Assembly: GCF_008123425.1 (NCBI RefSeq)
Contig: NZ_VSSS01000025.1
Coordinates: 65,587 to 129,586, forward strand
Direction of reading: 5' to 3'
From: Bradyrhizobium rifense
GTDB lineage: Bacteria > Pseudomonadota > Alphaproteobacteria > Rhizobiales > Xanthobacteraceae
Length of the DNA: 64,000 nt
Positions 61,593 to 64,000 of the stretch are shown piece after piece. Numbering within the stretch: the stretch's first letter is position 1; each line of letters opens with the position of its first letter. Position numbers and translations under genes: made by a program. The notes beneath the pieces are model-generated. The model was given only the letters and a program-made list of their open reading frames with translations. It had not been told where the DNA came from and ran no database searches.

Positions 61593-62477
61593 ATGGAACC
61601 AGACCTGGAAGTCGTCCAGATACGGCGCGGCGAGTCATTCAAGGCTTGGTCGCACGGGTATCCCTTCCACACCGTCAGGTGGCATTTTCATCCGGAATAC
61701 GAGATCCACCAGGTCGTGGCGACGAGCGGTCGCTATTTTGTCGGCGACTTCATCGGCGAGTTCGAGCCGGGCAATCTCGTGCTCACCGGACCTAACCTGC
61801 CGCACAATTGGGTCAGCGATCTGCCGGCAGAAACGACCATCCCGCTGCGCGGACGCATCATCCAGTTCAGCGAAGAGTTCATCGGCGACACGATGAGGCT
61901 GATGCCCGAGCTGTCGGGTCTCGCCGCGCTGCTGGAATCCTCTCGACGCGGCGTCCTCTTTGCCGGCAGCACAAGCAAGGAGCTCGCCCCGCTGATGGAG
62001 GAGATCGTGGCGGCGAAGGGCGTGCGTCGGATCGAGCTATTCATGATGATCCTGGGGACGCTCTGCCGCGCACGAGGTGCACTGCCGCTGTCCAGTCCAA
62101 ACTATTTGCCCGATCCGTCCGGCTATATGTCGGCTGGAATGAACAAGGCGCTCGCCTTCATCCGCGAGAACCTGACGCAGCCGTTCGGCGAAGCAGATCT
62201 CGCGGCGATCGCCGGCCAGTCGCAAAGCGCGTTTTCGCGCTCGTTCCGCCGGCACACGGGGATGTCGCTGGTGCAATACGTCAAGCGGCTCCGCATCAAT
62301 CTCGCCTGCCAGATACTGATGAGCGACGAGCAGGCCTCCATCACCGACATCTGCTTCGAAGTCGGGTTCAACAATCTCTCCAATTTCAACCGCCAGTTTT
62401 TGGCCGAGAAGGGTATGCCGCCCTCGCGCTTCAGACGATTGCTGGCGGACAACATCAACGCGGCACGCGCCGCCTAA
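61593..62477 (+). CDS. AraC family transcriptional regulator
   Basis: A 294-residue regulator. The N-terminal cupin sensor has FHTVRWHFHPEYEIHQVV (about 26-43). The C-terminal double HTH (about 190-290) has LAAIAGQSQSAFSRSFRRH and ITDICFEVGFNNLSNFNRQF. An AGGAGG-rich ribosome binding site precedes the ATG. It lies upstream of the sugar ABC transporter genes and probably regulates them in response to a sugar. Confidence 0.9.
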   Translation: MEPDLEVVQIRRGESFKAWSHGYPFHTVRWHFHPEYEIHQVVATSGRYFVGDFIGEFEPGNLVLTGPNLPHNWVSDLPAETTIPLRGRIIQFSEEFIGDTMRLMPELSGLAALLESSRRGVLFAGSTSKELAPLMEEIVAAKGVRRIELFMMILGTLCRARGALPLSSPNYLPDPSGYMSAGMNKALAFIRENLTQPFGEADLAAIAGQSQSAFSRSFRRHTGMSLVQYVKRLRINLACQILMSDEQASITDICFEVGFNNLSNFNRQFLAEKGMPPSRFRRLLADNINAARAA

Positions 62478-62694
62478 CCGGGAGGAGCAAGGGAGGAGGA
62501 CGATTACGGGAAGAATGACGCGGGCGCGCCGATGGCAGCCTGCGAACGAGATTGTCTGTCCGGAAATTCCGCGTGGCCTCGGAGGATATCGGCGCTGACT
62601 GCCGTTGTCATCCAGCTGCGGAAGCAGGGACGGCGTGTCTCCAAGACATCAACGAGCAGCACTTTAACACCCAGTTTCCGAAAGGGAAGTCCGA

Positions 62695-63768
62695 ATGACA
62701 AAGCCCTCGCTCAAGACTACGTGCTCTGCCGCTCTCGCCCTGTCGCTACTCGGCGCAACGGCCATGTCCTCGCGTGCCGCGGAGGTGAAGGACGCCACCG
62801 TCGCCTTCCTCATGCCCGACCAGGCCTCCACCCGCTATGAACAGCACGACTATCCAGGCTTTGCTGCCGAGATGAAGAAGCTCTGCCAGGGCTGCAAGGT
62901 CGTCTATCAGAATGCCAGTGCGGACGCCGCGCGCCAGCAGCAGCAATTCAACTCGGTGATCTCGCAAGGCGCCAAGGTGATCGTGCTCGATCCGGTCGAC
63001 TCGGCCGCCGCCGCTTCGCTGGTAAAGATGGCACAGTCCCAGGGCATCAAGGTGATCGCCTATGACCGCCCGATCCCGGACGCCAAGGCCGACTTCTATG
63101 TCTCCTTCGACAATGAAGGCATCGGCAAGGCCATCTCGGAATCGTTGGTCAAGCATCTGAAGGACGCCAAGGTCACACCGAAGGAAGGCGAAGGGGTGCT
63201 CCAGATCAATGGATCGCCGACCGATGCCGCCGCAGGACTCATCAAGAAGGGTATCCACGCGGGCCTCGACAACAGCGGCTATCCGATCCTCGCCGAATAT
63301 GACACGCCGGACTGGGCGCCGCCCAAGGCGCAGCAATGGGCGAGCGGCCAGGTGACCCGCTTCGGCAAGAAGATCCTCGGCGTCGTCGCCGCCAATGACG
63401 GCACGGGCGGTGGCGCAATTGCCGCGCTCAAGGCCGCAGGTGTCGACCCGGTCCCGCCGGTGACGGGCAACGACGCGACGATTGCCGCGCTTCAGCTCAT
63501 CATCGCCGGTGATCAGTACAATACGATCTCCAAACCCAGCGAGATCGTTGCAGCCGCCGCAGCCCAGGTGGCGGTGGAATTCCTCTCGGGCGGCACGCCC
63601 AAGGCGGAAACCACGCTCTTTAATACGCCCTCGAAGCTGTTCATTCCGGCGGTCGTGACCGAGCAGAACCTGAAGGCGGAGATCATCGACAAGAAGATCC
63701 AGACAGCCGATCAGCTCTGCACGGGCAGATATGCCGCCGGATGCAAGAAACTCGGCATCACGCAGTAA
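62695..63768 (+). CDS. Sugar ABC transporter substrate-binding protein (XylF/RbsB-like)
   Basis: A 357-residue periplasmic protein. The signal peptide runs to about SSRAAE. The Peripla_BP_4 fold is visible in [60 protein letters not shown] and [20 protein letters not shown], closest in layout to xylose-binding XylF. It follows AraC and precedes the ATPase gene. AAAGGGAAG precedes the ATG at 62695. Confidence 0.9.
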   Translation: MTKPSLKTTCSAALALSLLGATAMSSRAAEVKDATVAFLMPDQASTRYEQHDYPGFAAEMKKLCQGCKVVYQNASADAARQQQQFNSVISQGAKVIVLDPVDSAAAASLVKMAQSQGIKVIAYDRPIPDAKADFYVSFDNEGIGKAISESLVKHLKDAKVTPKEGEGVLQINGSPTDAAAGLIKKGIHAGLDNSGYPILAEYDTPDWAPPKAQQWASGQVTRFGKKILGVVAANDGTGGGAIAALKAAGVDPVPPVTGNDATIAALQLIIAGDQYNTISKPSEIVAAAAAQVAVEFLSGGTPKAETTLFNTPSKLFIPAVVTEQNLKAEIIDKKIQTADQLCTGRYAAGCKKLGITQ

Positions 63769-63780
63769 GCGAAGCAGCAT

Positions 63781-63803
63781 CCCGGCCGCTCACTGCGGCC
63801 GGG
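63781..63803 (+). other. Intercistronic hairpin between sugar-binding and ATPase genes
   Basis: CCCGGCCGC (63781-63789), TCACT, GCGGCCGGG (63795-63803) is a perfect 9-bp stem, 12 bp after the binding-protein stop. No T-run. Hairpins here commonly raise binding-protein mRNA over the downstream transporter genes. Confidence 0.7.
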
Positions 63804-63830
63804 ATGAACGAAGGGAAGGCGGACGCGGAC

Positions 63831-64000
63831 ATGTCCACGATCTCGGATGTCGATCACCCGCAGGAGGGGCCAGGCGAACTGGTCCTGAGGCTTCGCGGCA
63901 TTTCCAAGAATTTCGGCGCCGTGTCCGCCCTTGCCGACGTCGACCTCGACGTGCATGCCGGCGAGGTCGTGGCGCTTGTCGGTGACAACGGCGCCGGAAA
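63831..64000 (+). CDS. Sugar ABC transporter ATP-binding protein, 3' end outside window
   Basis: The first 56 or so residues of an ATPase are visible, ending in the Walker A motif GDNGAGK at the window edge. [20 protein letters not shown] is typical of ribose/xylose (RbsA/XylG) type ATPases. ATG 63831 follows AAGGGAAGG; an in-frame ATG at 63804 is also possible. The rest lies outside the window. It is the second gene of the sugar ABC operon. Confidence 0.82.
   Translation, partial: MSTISDVDHPQEGPGELVLRLRGISKNFGAVSALADVDLDVHAGEVVALVGDNGAG

Noticed and set aside
60227-61672. A 481-residue open frame on the minus strand
   Set aside because: Antisense to the MFS gene, composition Glu/His/Arg-rich and without family signature; shadow frame.

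Overview
The window is a high-GC chromosomal stretch from an alphaproteobacterium, most likely Bradyrhizobium or a close Nitrobacteraceae relative. This is inferred from the GC-rich codon use, a CIRCE-controlled groESL pair, a usg gene, a Cox-type carbon monoxide dehydrogenase accessory cluster, and dispersed palindromes of the 'GTAGCCCGGATGGAGCG' type scattered between genes. No phage, transposase or CRISPR array was seen.

Layout. 0-8.1 kb: the 5' part of pcaB (minus strand), then a molybdo-hydroxylase locus (coxG, coxS, coxM, coxD, coxE, a split XdhC pair and a molybdopterin-binding/nucleotidyltransferase fusion) with no large catalytic subunit. 8.2-12.4 kb: small genes, including a DUF4189 protein, a CYTH-CHAD protein, a DUF2000 protein and an ArsR/AHSA1/GFA operon. 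12.5-17.4 kb: a TetR-controlled HlyD-ABC export operon whose last gene is a membrane adenylate/guanylate cyclase. 17.8-21.8 kb: a GntR regulator, an MFS transporter broken by one in-frame TAG, a Tat-exported amidohydrolase and a PhzF protein. 21.9-24.0 kb: DUF488/DUF72 pair and small exported or membrane proteins. 24.2-39.7 kb: a surface-glycan region (two membrane glycosyltransferases, aminotransferase, nucleotide-sugar dehydratase, GT25, WbqC, two methyltransferases, a tandem pair of beta-propeller proteins, a phosphoesterase, an ATP-grasp ligase, an epimerase and a TPR-glycosyltransferase-methyltransferase fusion). 39.7-45.4 kb: CHASE2 cyclase, FecR protein, DUF2778 protein and a caspase-like protein. 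45.5-47.7 kb: GST and isochorismatase genes divergent from a LysR gene.

47.7-49.5 kb is the most unusual segment. Two tRNA-like sequences lie back to back with no spacer. Both are abnormal as tRNAs. They are followed by structured RNA and then by a soluble slipin (band-7) gene. Slipin genes beside tRNA-like RNAs recall the RtcR/RtcB RNA-repair neighbourhoods, but no Rtc gene is in the window.

49.6-64 kb: signal peptidase I, groESL with CIRCE, usg, a cupin with a histone-like tail, a rhomboid protease with C-terminal extension, a LysR/solute-binding/threonine-aldolase cluster, a nucleoside transporter, an MFS exporter, an AraC regulator and the start of a sugar ABC transporter cut by the window end.
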